Shown: one piece after another, positions 11,801 through 23,304 of the stretch | Layout: every line of letters starts with the position of its first letter | Position numbering within the stretch: position 1 is the first letter of the stretch | DNA from: Panulirus ornatus | Lineage: Eukaryota; Arthropoda; Malacostraca; Decapoda; Palinuridae | NCBI RefSeq assembly: GCF_036320965.1 | Contig: NC_092286.1 | Location: forward strand, 26,503,770 to 26,567,769 | Length of the DNA stretch: 64,000 nucleotides | Direction of reading: 5' to 3' | Translations under genes and position numbers: made by a program | Notes under the pieces: generated by a model | What the model was told of the DNA's origin: nothing | Seen by the model: only the letters and a program-made list of their open reading frames with translations | Database searches by the model: none

Positions 11801-12098
11801 CTTGAGCTTCGTTTCACTCAGAGCCAAAACATCCAGGTTCCTTTCCTCAAACATACTACCTATCTCTCCTTTTTTCACATCTTGGTTACACCCACACACA
11901 TTTAGGCACCCCAATCTGAGCCTTCGAGGAGGATGAGCACTCCCCGCGTGACTCCTTCTTCTGTTTCCCATTTTAGAAAGTTAAAAAAATACAAGGAGGG
12001 GAGGATTTCTGGCACCCCGCTCCAGTCCCCTCTAATCGCTTTCTACGACACGCGAGGAATACGTGGGAAGTATTCTTTCACCCCTATCCCCAGGGATA
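8848..12098 (-). mobile_element. RTE-like LINE, nearly full length (copy A)
   Basis: This is an endonuclease plus reverse transcriptase retrotransposon reading right to left. The endonuclease shows GCLNVCG and ALSETKLKGKGEEWF (11971-11657), then GAYAPG, VLGDLNAKV and MSDHYLVEAKV. The RT follows with NYRGISLLSIPGKLYGR, AFMDLEKAYDRVDR, GCVMSPWLFNLFMDG and the catalytic FADDTALVADS; then comes a C-terminal WFGHMERMSEERL and GRPNWRWKDG tail. One long frame of 783 codons spans 11617-9266. Two in-frame TGA codons break the polyprotein: one just after KKVNS near 11655 and one after VRWFD near 9265. The 3' end carries the family's terminal hairpin (8868-8935) and an A-rich tail; the 3' UTR microsatellite is deleted. 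The RTE assignment is by overall organisation and the C-terminal motif. Confidence 0.92.
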
Positions 12099-12190
12099 AT
12101 ATACATATATATATACATATACACATACACACACATACACATACATACGCACATATACACACACACACACACATACATATATATACATGT
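12099..12190. repeat. TA/CA microsatellite at LINE 5' junction
   Basis: The run alternates ATATAC and ACACAC motifs and lies directly against the 5' end of LINE copy A. It may be the target site or slippage at the junction. Confidence 0.85.
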
Positions 12191-12391
12191 GAAAAATGTA
12201 AGAAACAATTTAGAAAACTGAAACTTCTAGCTTGAATTGAAATGAAAAAATGAATGTCACATAATGGTTCAACCTCTGGCTATGGAAAGGAAATGTTTAA
12301 TTTATTTACACAAACGTCAATAGTAGTTCTCATCAATTTAACCACTGTATCAATAAGCTTCAATGTCTAAGCTACATTTTTTCCAATTTCA

Positions 12392-12856
12392 CTATTTTCT
12401 TGTCAAAGCACCATGTATGAAAACTATCACTCCAGTAACACAACTATAAACATTTACTTCCCCTTTAAAAAAGTTCTGGGGAAGTCTGTCTCGATACACT
12501 GCGGGACACTCTACCACCTGGCGAGGTTTGTGTTGCAATGGTTCTTGATTCACAAACGTAGTAGCATCACTGGTGGGCCAAGGTAGTTCCGTTGGCGAAG
12601 AGGGGCTCATGAAACATGTCAGAAAGCATGCTACTGCAGGCAGGAGTGAAGTTCCATTTAATTTCTTCAAATAATCTCTGTCCAAGTCTCCTGGTATGAT
12701 TTCGTGGTTGGCTATTATTAGATCGATAAGCCCCCATGACCTCCCCCCTCCATTGTCGCTCTCTGTTGGGTTGGGGAAGGAAACTGATCTTACCTTCCTC
12801 ATGTGACATAATATGACCTGACCTAAACTCAACTGCCCTTTTGCTGCGGATAACAT
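12392..12856 (-). CDS. unrecognised 154-codon intronic open frame
   Basis: The frame lies on the same strand as mesh inside the 10-kb intron between exons 10 and 11. It is open for 154 codons, contains no tandem repeat and has a higher G+C content than its surroundings. Features include WGLIDLIIANHEIIPGDLD and a proline-rich PSSPTELPWPTSD segment. It matches no family I recognise. Exons 10 and 11 join in phase without it, so it is not needed for mesh. It could be a remnant of an unknown element, a nested gene exon, or chance. Confidence 0.2.
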   Translation of the reverse strand: MLSAAKGQLSLGQVILCHMRKVRSVSFPNPTESDNGGGRSWGLIDLIIANHEIIPGDLDRDYLKKLNGTSLLPAVACFLTCFMSPSSPTELPWPTSDATTFVNQEPLQHKPRQVVECPAVYRDRLPQNFFKGEVNVYSCVTGVIVFIHGALTRK

Positions 12857-13134
12857 GCAAACCTCTGCTGGGTCTCAAAAAAAATTTTTCTCATGCTACT
12901 GTATGGCAATTTGGTCTTGGATACACACAGCTAAAAGTTCTATCTTTGTATTGCTAAAGTAAATGCCATCTCTGCTGTATAGTTTTATCTTCACTGAAGT
13001 CAAACCATAGACGTATACAAAGCCAATGTTAGCATCTATGCACATACACGTCTACAAAGCCAATGTTACCATCTATGCACAGGCTTTTCAGTCTCTCATT
13101 TACACCTAGCACTCTAGTCAGGGCATAGTCACCT

Positions 13135-15292
13135 ACATTATGTCTTTGGAGCACTAACTATAACAATATTATGTCTTGGGAGCACCAACTATAACAACAT
13201 TATGTCTTGGGAGCACCAACTATAACAACATTATGTCTTGGGAGCACTAACTATAACAATATTATGTCTTGGGAGCACCAACTATAACAATATTATGTCT
13301 TGGGAGCACCAACTATAACAACATTATGTCTTGGGAGCACCAACTATAACAACATTATGTCTTGGGAGCACCAACTATAACAACATTATGTCTTGGGAGC
13401 ACCAACTATAACAATATTATGTCTTGGGAGCACCAACTATAACAACATTATGTCTTGGGAGCACCAACTATAACAACATTATGTCTTGGGAGCACCAACT
13501 ATAACAACATTATGTCTTGGGAGCACCAACTATAACAACATTATGTCTTGGGAGCACCAACTATAACAATATTATGTCTTGGGAGCACCAACTATAACAA
13601 TATTATGTCTTGGGAGCACCAACTATAACAACATTATGTCTTGGGAGCACCAACTATAACAACATTATGTCTTGGGAGCACCAACTATAACAACATTATG
13701 TCTTGGGAGCACCAACTATAACAATATTATGTCTTGGGAGCACCAACTATAACAACATTATGTCTTGGGAGCACCAACTATAACAATATTATGTCTTGGG
13801 AGCACCAACTATAACAAAATTATGTCTTGGGAGCACCAACTATAACAACATTATGTCTTGGGAGCACCAACTATAACAATATTATGTCTTGGGAGCACCA
13901 ACTATAACAATATTATGTCTTGGGAGCACCAACTATAACAACATTATGTCTTGGGAGCACCAACTATAACAACATTATGTCTTGGGAGCACCAACTATAA
14001 CAATATTATGTCTTGGGAGCACCAACTATAACAACATTATGTCTTGGGAGCACCAACTATAACAATATTATGTCTTGGGAGCACCAACTATAACAATATT
14101 ATGTCTTGGGAGCACCAACTATAACAACATTATGTCTTGGGAGCACCAACTATAACAATATTATGTCTTGGGAGCACCAACTATAACAACATTATGTCTT
14201 GGGAGCACCAACTATAACAACATTATGTCTTGGGAGCACCAACTATAACAATATTATGTCTTGGGAGCACCAACTATAACAACATTATGTCTTGGGAGCA
14301 CCAACTATAACAATATTATGTCTTGGGAGCACCCAACTATAACAATATTAATGTCTTGGGAGCACCCAACTATAACAACATTATGTCTTGGGAGCACCAA
14401 CTATAACAATATTATGTCTTGGGAGCACCAACTATAACAACTATTATGTCTTGGGAGCACCAACTATAACAACATTATGTCTTGGGAGCACCAACTATAA
14501 CAATATTATGTCTTGGGAGCACCAAACTATAAACACATTATGTCTTGGGAGCACCAACTATAACAACATTAATGTCTTGGGAGCACCAACTATAACAATA
14601 TTATGTCTTGGGAGCACCAACTATACAACTATTATGTCTTGGGAGCACCAACTATAACAACATTATGTCTTGGGAGCTCCACTATAACAACTTATGTCTT
14701 GGGAGCAACCTACTATATGGCAACTATATTATGTCTTGGGAGCACCAACTATAACAACATTATGTCTTGGGAGCACCAACTATAACAATATTATGTCTTG
14801 GGAGCACCAACTATAACAACTATTATGTCTTGGGAGCACCAACTATAACAATATTATGTCTTGGGAGCACCAACTATAACAATATTATGTCTTGGGAGCA
14901 CCAACTATAACAACATTATGTCTTGGGAGCACCAACTATAACAACATTATGTCTTGGGAGCACCAACTATAACAATATTATGTCTTGGGAGCACCAACTA
15001 TAACAATATTATGTCTTGGGAGCACCAACTATAACAACATTATGTCTTGGGAGCACCAACTATAACAACATTATGTCTTGGGAGCACCAACTATAACAAT
15101 ATTATGTCTTGGGAGCACCAACTATAACAACATTATGTCTTGGGAGCACCAACTATAACAATATTATGTCTTGGGAGCACCAACTATAACAACATTATGT
15201 CTTGGGAGCACCAACTATAACAACATTATGTCTTGGGAGCACCAACTATAACAATATTATGTCTTGGGAGCACTAACTATAACAATATTATC
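13135..15292. repeat. 31-bp minisatellite, about 69 copies
   Basis: The unit is 31 bp with core ATTATGTCTTGGGAGCACCA followed by ACTATAACAAC or ACTATAACAAT. The two forms (AACATT and AATATT) alternate irregularly. Units are nearly identical except for a patch at about 14,330-14,830 with several one-base and larger indels. The preceding 250 bp also hold a short duplicated segment with CTACAAAGCCAATGTTA at about 13015-13080. Confidence 0.97.
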
Positions 15293-15678
15293 CGATCTAT
15301 CTTTCAGGATATCAATCAGCTTGTTGTGTTACTCTATATAATAACTTCTGAATTTCAATTTTTATGGAAAATGTCACTGCTCTCAACATTTAACACTAAA
15401 CATAATTTTATTTTTAGTAGGTAATTTTAACTTCAATGTCTTTAACCTTTTGTTTAATGTGGAAATTTGTGGCACCAGAGTAAACATGAAGAACCCTCTT
15501 AGCTCTCAAATTCCCTGCCATGTGTTTACCCAGATTTCTGACCAGAAAGAATCTTACAATGATGGATCAGTAGTCTTCACTCTTGTTGAAAATCATGAGT
15601 TGAGGCAGTGAGGATGGGAAGGGGGAGGAGGAAAGTGGTACTATTAGAAAGAGGGAAAGGAACAGTGGGATGGTTGAG
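15293..15678. other. unique intronic sequence before exon 10 donor
   Basis: No coding, RNA or repeat feature is apparent apart from the (GA)n run at 15679-15700 listed separately. Confidence 0.5.
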
Positions 15679-15701
15679 AGAGAGAGAGAGAGAGAGAGAG
15701 A
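15679..15701. repeat. (GA)n abutting the exon 10 splice donor
   Basis: About eleven GA dinucleotides. In the sense (minus) orientation this reads GTGAGT followed at once by a CT repeat. Confidence 0.95.
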
Positions 15702-15706
15702 CTCAC

Positions 15707-15854
15707 CAGCTGTGGGAGGTTGGTAGCCCACACAATCCTGGGAGGCCCGACGCTCAAACCTGTAGGTGACACAGCCGGGGGACTGCTCACCTTGCCACCG
15801 GCAGCAGGTGTAGTAAGGGACGACATCATGGTACCAGTGGGAGAGGCTAGGCAC
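15707..15854 (-). CDS. mesh: mesh exon 10: end of AMOP domain
   Basis: The 148-bp exon starts [14 protein letters not shown] and continues [33 protein letters not shown], ending in phase 1 at donor GTGAGT. WYHDV-x-PY-x-CC and the RRASQDC-x-GY-x-PP ending close the AMOP domain and lead into VWD. A (CT)n run in the sense orientation starts immediately after the donor hexamer, an unusual setting. The next exon downstream in the transcript is more than 10 kb away (5.4 kb), across an intron filled with LINEs and the 31-bp array. Confidence 0.96.
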
Positions 15855-16159
15855 CTGGTCAGGGAAAATTATGACATGTCAGAAGGTCATTGGCAGTGAT
15901 GGCCTCATGACTCACCATGTGCTTATGATAATGGAGCAGGTGCAGCCAAGGACTTTATCACAAACTGGAAGAAAAGAACTAGAAACGTCCACCTATGGCA
16001 TTCCTGACACAAAATTCTGATGAACTAGCAGCATGATGCAGGTCATGCTACAGCAATTGATCATGAACAACCATGATATATGATGGAGCTGTGGTGATTC
16101 GAAATGGATAACCACTACTCAAAATGAACCATGGTCACCCAAGATATAATGTGGATCAT

Positions 16160-16402
16160 TTTAACAAAAAGATTAACTTCGATGACATTCAATATGATAA
16201 ACTACTATGACAATTGGTATGACACATGATAGATGAAATGTGTTAACAGGTGTCATGTGACCTAGGTTCATACAAGATGATCTGTGACCTTCCAGGATAA
16301 CACAAGGTGACCTGTGAACCTCATTATGACCCCCCACCCCCCCATGATGATACAAGGTGGTATATGAACCCCATGATGATTATTTTATTCTTATCATAAT
16401 TA
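16160..16402. repeat. imperfect 25-bp repeat, left part, interrupted by LINE copy B
   Basis: Degenerate units with cores GATGATACAAGGTG and TGACCTGTGAACC. The same units resume at 19,918-20,040 on the far side of LINE copy B. The segment 15,855-16,160 has looser ATGATAT-rich sequence with no clear feature. Confidence 0.75.
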
Positions 16403-19400
16403 TTTTGCTTTGTCGCTGTCTCCCGCATTAGCGAGGTAGCGCAAGGAAACAGACGAAAGAATGGCCCAACCCACCCACATACACATGTATATACATACAC
16501 GTCCCCACATGCAAATATACATACTTATACATCTCAACGTATACATATATATATACCCACACAGACATATACATATATACACATGTACATACTTCATACT
16601 GTCTGCCTTTATCCATTTCTATCGTCACCTCACCACACATGAAATAACAACCCTCTCCCCACTCATGTGTGCGAGGTAGCGCTAGGAAAAGACAACAAAG
16701 GCCACATTCGTTCACACTCAGTCTCTAGCTGTCATGTAATAATGCACCGAAATCACAGCTCCCTTTCCACATCCAGGCCCCACACAACTTTCCATGGTTT
16801 ACCCCAGACGCTTCACATGCCCTGGTTCAATCCAATGACAGCACGTCGACCCCAGTATACCACATCGTTCCAATTCACTCTATTCCTTGCACGCCTTTCA
16901 CCCTCCTGCATGTTCAGGCCCCAATCACTCAAAATCTTTTTCACTCCATCTTTCCACCTCCAATTTGGTCTCCCACTTCTCCTCGTTCCCTCCCCCTCTG
17001 ACACATATCCTCTTGGTCAATCTTTCCTCACTCATTCTCTCCATGTGACCAAACCATTTCAAAGCACCCTCTTCTGCTCTCCCAACCACACTCTTTTTAT
17101 TACCACACATCTCTCTTACCCTATTATTACTTACTTGATCAAACCACCTCACACCACACATTGTCCTCAAACATCTCATTTCCAGCACATCCACCCTCCT
17201 CCACACAACTCTATCCATAGCCCACGCCTCGTAACCATATAACATTGTTGAACCACTATTCCTTCAAACATAACCATTTTTGCTTTCCGAGATAATGTTA
17301 TCGACTTCCACACATTCTTCAAGGCTCCCAGAACTTTTGTCCCCTCCCCCACCCTATGATTCACTTCTGCTTCCATGGTTCCATCTGCTGCCAAATCCAC
17401 TCCCAGATATCTAAAACACTTCACTTCCTCTAGTTTTTCTCCTTTCAAACTTACCTCCCAATTGACTTGACCCTCAACCCTACTGTACCTAATAACCTTG
17501 CTCTTATTCACATTTACTCTCAGCTTTCTTCTTTCAAATTATTTACCAAACTCAGTCACCAGCTTCTGCAGTTTCTCACATGAATCAGCCACCAGAGCCG
17601 TATCATCAGTGAACAACAACTGACTCATTTCCCAAGCTCTCTCATCCACAACAGACTGCATACTTGCCCCTCTTTCCAAAACTCTTGCATTCACCTCTCT
17701 AACAACCCCATCCACAAACAAATTAAACAACCATGGAGACATCACACATCCCTGCCGCAAACCTACATTCACTGAGAACCAATCACTTTCCTCTCTTCCT
17801 ACAAGTACACATGCCTTACATCCTCGATAAAAACTTTTCACTGCTTCTAACAACTTGCCTCCCACACCATATAGTCTTAATACCTTCCACAGAGCATCTC
17901 TATCAACTCTATCATATGCTCCAGATCCATAAATGCTACATACAAATCCATTTGCTTTTCTAAGTATTTCTCACATACATTCTTCAAAGCAAACACCTGA
18001 TCCACACATCCTCTACCACTTCTGAAACCACACTGCTCTTCCCCAATCTGATGCTCTGTACATGCCTTCACCCTCTCAATCAATACCCTCCCATATAATT
18101 TACCAGGAATACTCAACAAACTTATACCTCTGTAATTTGAGCACTCACTTTTATCCCCTTTGCCTTTGTACAATGGCACTATGCAAGCATTCCGCCAATC
18201 CTCAGGCACCTCACCATGAGTCATCAACAATTCAGTCAACCCCTTTTTAATAAATTCCACTGCAATACCATCCAAACCCGCTGCCTTGCCAGCTTTCATC
18301 ATCCACAAAGCTTTTACTACCTCTTCTTTGTTTACCCAATCATTTTCCCTTACCCTCTCACTTTGCACACCACCTCAACCAAAACACTCTATATCTGCCA
18401 CTCTATCATCAAACACATTCAACAAACCTTCAAAATACTCACTCCATCTCCTTCTCACATCACCACTACTTGTTATCATCTCCCCATTTGCCCCCTTCAT
18501 TGATGTTCCCATTTGTTCCCTCGTCTTACGCACTTTATTTACCTCCTTTCAAAGCATCTTTTTATTCTCCATAAAATTTAATGATACTCTCTCACCCCAA
18601 CTCTCATTTGCCCTCTTTTTCACCTCTTGCACCTTTCTCTTGACCTCCTGCCTCTTTCTTTTATACATCTCCCACTCATTTGCATTTTTTCCCTGCAAAG
18701 ATTGTCTAAATGCCCCTCTCTTCCCTTTAATTAATAATCTTACTTCTTCATCCCACCACTCAATACCCTGCCCACCTCCCATGCTTCTCATGCCACAAGC
18801 ATCTTTTGTGCAAGCCATCACTGCTTCCCTAAATACATTCCATTCCTCACCCACTCCCCTTACCTCCTTTGTTATCACCTTTTTCCATTCTGTACTCAGT
18901 CTCTCCTGGTACTTCCTCACACAAGTCTCCTTCCCAAGCTCACTTACTCTCACCACTCTCTTCACCCCAACATTCTCTCTTCTTTTCTGAGAACCTCTAC
19001 AAATCTTCACCTTCGCCTCCACAAGATAATGATCAGACATCCCTCCAGGTGCACCTCTCAGCACATTAACATCCAAAAGTCTCTCTTTCACGCGCCTATC
19101 AATTAACACGTAATCCAATAATGCTCTCTGGCCATCTCTCCTACATACATACGTATACTTATGTATGTGTCTCTTTTTAAACCAGGTATTCCCAATCACC
19201 AGTCCTTTTTCAGCACATATATCTACAAGCTCTTCACCATTTCCATTTACAACACTGAACACCCCATGTACACCAATTATTCCCTCAACTGCCACATTAC
19301 TTACCTTTGCATTCAAATCACCCATCACTATAACCCGGTCTTGTGCATCAAAACTACTAACACACTCACTCAGCTGCTCCCAAAACACTTGCCTCTCATG

Positions 19401-19917
19401 ATCTTTCTTCTCATGCCCAGGTGCATATGCACCAATAATCACCCATCTCTCCATCCACTTTCAGTTTTACCCATATCAATCTAGAGTTTACTTTCTTACA
19501 CTCTATCACATACTCCCACCACTCCTGTTTCAGGAGTAGTGCTACTCCTTCCCTTGCTCTTGTCCTCTCACTAACCCCTGATTTTACTCCCAAGACATTC
19601 CCAAACCACTCTTCCCCTTTACCCTTGAGCTTCGTTTCACTCAGAGCCAAAACATCCAGGTTCCTTTCCTTAAACATATTACCTATCTCTCCTTTTTTCT
19701 CATCTTGGTTACATCTACACACATTTAGACACCCCAATCTGAGCCTTCAAGGAGGATGAGCACTCCCCACATGACTCTTTCTTCTGTTTCCCCTTTTAGA
19801 AAGTTAAAATACCAGGAGGGGAGGGTTTCTAGCCCCCCGGTCCCGTCCTCTTTAATCGCCTTCTGCAACATGTGAGGAATGCGTGGAAAGTATTCTTTCT
19901 CCCCTCTCCCCAGGGAT
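16403..19917 (-). mobile_element. RTE-like LINE, nearly full length (copy B)
   Basis: This is the same family as copy A, about 3.5 kb. The 5' end matches CCCTGGGGA at 19,917; endonuclease is at 19,737-18,549 (ALSETKLKGKGEEWF, VMGDLNAKV, MSDHYLVEAKV), RT at 18,368-17,539 (FMDLE then lost frame, QGCVMSPWLFNLF, catalytic box FTDDTALVADS), the C-terminal tail at 17,511-16,813, and the 3' UTR with microsatellite and terminal hairpin at 16,403-16,470. Frame breaks split the polyprotein into at least five pieces. A short deletion removes part of DLEKAYDRV near 17,918, and the RT catalytic FADD box has become FTDD. It is inactive. It inserted into the GATGATACAAGG-type tandem repeat. Confidence 0.92.
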
Positions 19918-20045
19918 GATACAAGGTGATATATGAACCCCATGATGATACAAGGTGACCTGTGACACCAGGATATTGTAAGGTGACCACTGACTGACTG
20001 GATGAAGGTGACCCATTAGTCAGGATGACCAATGGTGATACAGAA
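19918..20045. repeat. imperfect 25-bp repeat, right part
   Basis: This continues the repeat interrupted by LINE copy B (GATGATACAAGGTGA, TGACCTGTGACACC). It ends about 40 bp before the exon 9 donor. Confidence 0.7.
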
Positions 20046-20082
20046 TGAAAGTTTGCTGACCACATCAGGATGTTGGACTGAC

Positions 20083-20215
20083 CTTGTTCGCCTCATCGAA
20101 GGGGGTTTTGCCCAGGTTGTGGGCTCGGTGAGGGTTCCCTCCCCCAATCTTGTCGGCTGTCATCATAAGGTAGCCATCACGATCATAGCAGCATTGCTGA
20201 CCTGCACCATCCTTA
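20083..20215 (-). CDS. mesh: mesh exon 9: middle of AMOP domain
   Basis: The 133-bp exon uses one base to complete an Asn codon with exon 8 and then reads [31 protein letters not shown] and [16 protein letters not shown] and the GG-x-P-x-RAH block are canonical AMOP motifs. The acceptor is GACGTGCAG and the donor GTCAGT, phase 0. The exon sits between a 26-bp array on its right (from 20.44 kb) and a short GATGATACAAGG-type repeat plus an RTE-like LINE on its left. Confidence 0.96.
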
Positions 20216-20439
20216 CTGCACGTCAAATGGCGTCAAACACATGTCAAAAAAAAGGCTTGCACTTCACAATTACAGAACATTATTTATTGAATCCATGGTT
20301 ATAAATGGTCAACTTTAGCAAACGATGATGCCAATAGCAACAATAACATGTCCTATCCAAATATATCTACAAGAATAATGAAGTAATCATGGGGGCGGAA
20401 AAGGTGAAGAAACCATCAAAGCCAGATGTGTCGTGTTGG

Positions 20440-23205
20440 GTGATCATACAAGCCAGATGTGTGGGGGTGACCATACAAGCTAAAAGTGTGGGATGATCAT
20501 ACAAGCCAGATGTGTGAGGTGATCATACAAGTCAGATGTGTGAGGTGATCATACAAGTCAGATGTGTGAGGTGATCATACAAATCAGATGTGTGGGGTGA
20601 TCATACAAGTCAGATGTGTGGGGGTGACCATACAAGCTAAAAGTGTGGGATGATCATACAAGCCAGATGTGTGAGGTGATCATACAAGTCAGATGTGTGA
20701 GGTGATCATACAAATCAGATGTGTGGGGTGATCATACAAGTCAGATGTGTGGGGTGATCATACAAGTCAGATGTGTGAGGTGATCATACAAATCAGATGT
20801 GTGGGGTGATCATACAAATCAGATGTGTGGGGTGATCATACAAGTCAGATGTGTGGGGTGATCATACAAGTCAGATGTGTGAGGTGATCATACAAATCAG
20901 ATGTGTGGGGTGATCATACAAGTCAGATGTGTGGGGTGATCATACAAGTCAGATGTGTGAGGTGATCATACAAGTCAGATGTGTGAGGTGATCATACAAA
21001 TCAGATGTGTGGGGTGATCATACAAGTCAGATGTGTAGGGTGATCATACAAGTCAGATGTGTGAGGTGATCATACAAGTCAGATGTGTGAGGTGATCATA
21101 CAAGTCAGATGTGTGGGGTGATCATACAAGCCAGATGTGTGAGGTGATCATACAAGCCAGATGTGTGGGGTGATCATACAAGTCAGATGTGTGGGGTGAT
21201 CATACAAGTCAGATGTGTGGGGTGATCATACAAGTCAGATGTGTGGGGTGATCATACAAGTCAGATGTGTGGGGGGATCATACAACTCAGATGTGTGGGG
21301 TGATCATACAAGCCAGATGTGTGAGGTGATCATACAAGTCAGATGTGTGAGGTGATCATACAAGTCAGATGTGTGAGGTGATCATACAAGTCAGATGTGT
21401 GGGGTGATCATACAAGTCAGATGTGTGGGATGATCATACAAGTCAGATGTGTGAGGTGATCATACAAGCCAGATATGTGGGGGTGACCATACAAGCTAAA
21501 AGTGTGGGATGATCATACAAGCCAGATGTGTGAGGTGATCATACAAGTCAGATGTGTGGGGTGATCATACAAGCCAGATGTGTGGGTGATCATACAAGTC
21601 AGATGTGTGAGGTGATCATACAAGTCAGATGTGTGGGGTGATCATACAAGCCAGATGTGTGGGGTGATCATACAAGCCAGATGTGTGGGGTGATCATACA
21701 AGCCAGATGTGTGGGTGATCATACAAGTCAGATGTGTGAGGTGATCATACAAGTCAGATGCGTGGGGTGATCATACAAGTCAGATGTGTGGGGTGATCAT
21801 ACAAGTCAGATGTGTGGGGTGATCATACAAGTCAGATGTGTGGGGTGATCATACAAGTCAGATGTGTGGGGTGATCATACAAGTCAGATGTGTGGGGTGA
21901 TCATACAAGTCAGATGTGTGGGTGATCATACAGGTCAGATGTGTGGGTGATCATACAAGTCAGATGTGTGGGTGATCATACAAGTCAGATGTGTGGGTGA
22001 TCATACAAGTCAGATGTGTGGGTGATCATACAATTCAAATGTGTGGAGGTAACTATACAAGCCAGATGTGTGGTGGTGACCATACAAGCCAGATGTGTGG
22101 GGATGACCATATGAGCTAGATGTGTGGAGGTGACTATACAAGCCAGATGTGTGGTGGTGACCATACAAGCCAGATGTGTGGGGATGACCATATGAGCTAG
22201 ATGTGTGGAGGTGGCTATACAAGCCAGATGTGTGGTGGTGACCATACAAGGCAAATGTGTTAGAGTGACCATACAAGGCAAATGTGTGGTGCAACCATAC
22301 AAGCCAGATATGTAGGGGTGACCATACAAGGCAAATGTGTGGGGAGATCATACAAGCCAGATGTGTAGGGGTGACCATACAAGGCAAATGTGTGGGGAGA
22401 TCATACAAGCCAGATGTGTAGGGGTGACCATACAAGGCAAATGTGTGGGGTGACCATACAAGCCAAATGTGTTAGAGTGACCATACAATGCAAATGTGTG
22501 GTGCAACCATACAAGCCAGATATGTAAGGGTGACCATACAAGGCAAATGTGTGGGAAGATCATACAAGCCAGATGTGCAGGGGTGACGATACAAGGCAAA
22601 TGTGTGGGGAGATCATACAAGGCAAATGTGTTAGAGTGACCATACAATGCAAATGTGTGGTGCAACCATACAAGCCAGATATGTAGGGGTGACCATACAA
22701 GGCAAATGTGTTAGAGTGACGATACAATGCAAATGTGTGGTGCAACCATACAAGCCAGATATGTAGGGGTGACCATACAATGCAAATGTGTGGTGCAACC
22801 ATACAAGCCAGATATGTAGGGGTGACCATACAATGCAAATGTGTGGTGCAACCATACAAGCCAGATATGTAGGGGTGACCATACAAGGCAAATGTGTTAG
22901 AGTGACCATACAGTGCAAATGTGTGGGGTGATCATACAAGCCAGATGTGTAGGGGTGACCATACAAGGCAAATGTGTTAGAGTGACCATACAATGCAAAT
23001 GTGTGGTGCAACCATACAAGCCAGATATGTAGGGGTGACCATACAATGCAAATGTGTGGTGCAACCATACAAGCCAGATATGTAGGGGTGACCATACAAT
23101 GCAAATGTGTGGTGCAACCATACAAGCCAGATATGTAGGGGTGACCATACAAGGCAAATGTGTGGGGTGACCATACAAGGCAAATGTGTGGGGGTGAGCA
23201 TATAC
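20440..23205. repeat. 26-bp minisatellite, about 105 copies
   Basis: The unit is 26 bp with core GATCATACAAGTCAGATGTG. From about 22,040 the units shift to GACCATACAAGGCAAATGTG and related forms, with 52- and 78-bp composite repeats. The Cys/His/Tyr-rich minus-strand open frames (up to 195 codons) are the repeat read in frame: 78 bp is 26 codons. Confidence 0.97.
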
Positions 23206-23304
23206 ATGTATGAACCATTCATCTGTTTTTTTCTTCGAGGTCTTCAACCTTCCGTCAGTTTGTACAACAGACTGGTACTCCAACTCACAAACTGTGTTAT
23301 CAGA

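Noticed and set aside
22010..23283. Cys/His/Tyr-rich minus-strand frames that look like zinc-finger or metal-binding repeats
   Set aside because: The spacing comes from the 26-bp unit; different frames of the same DNA give similar peptides and no known finger spacing is met.
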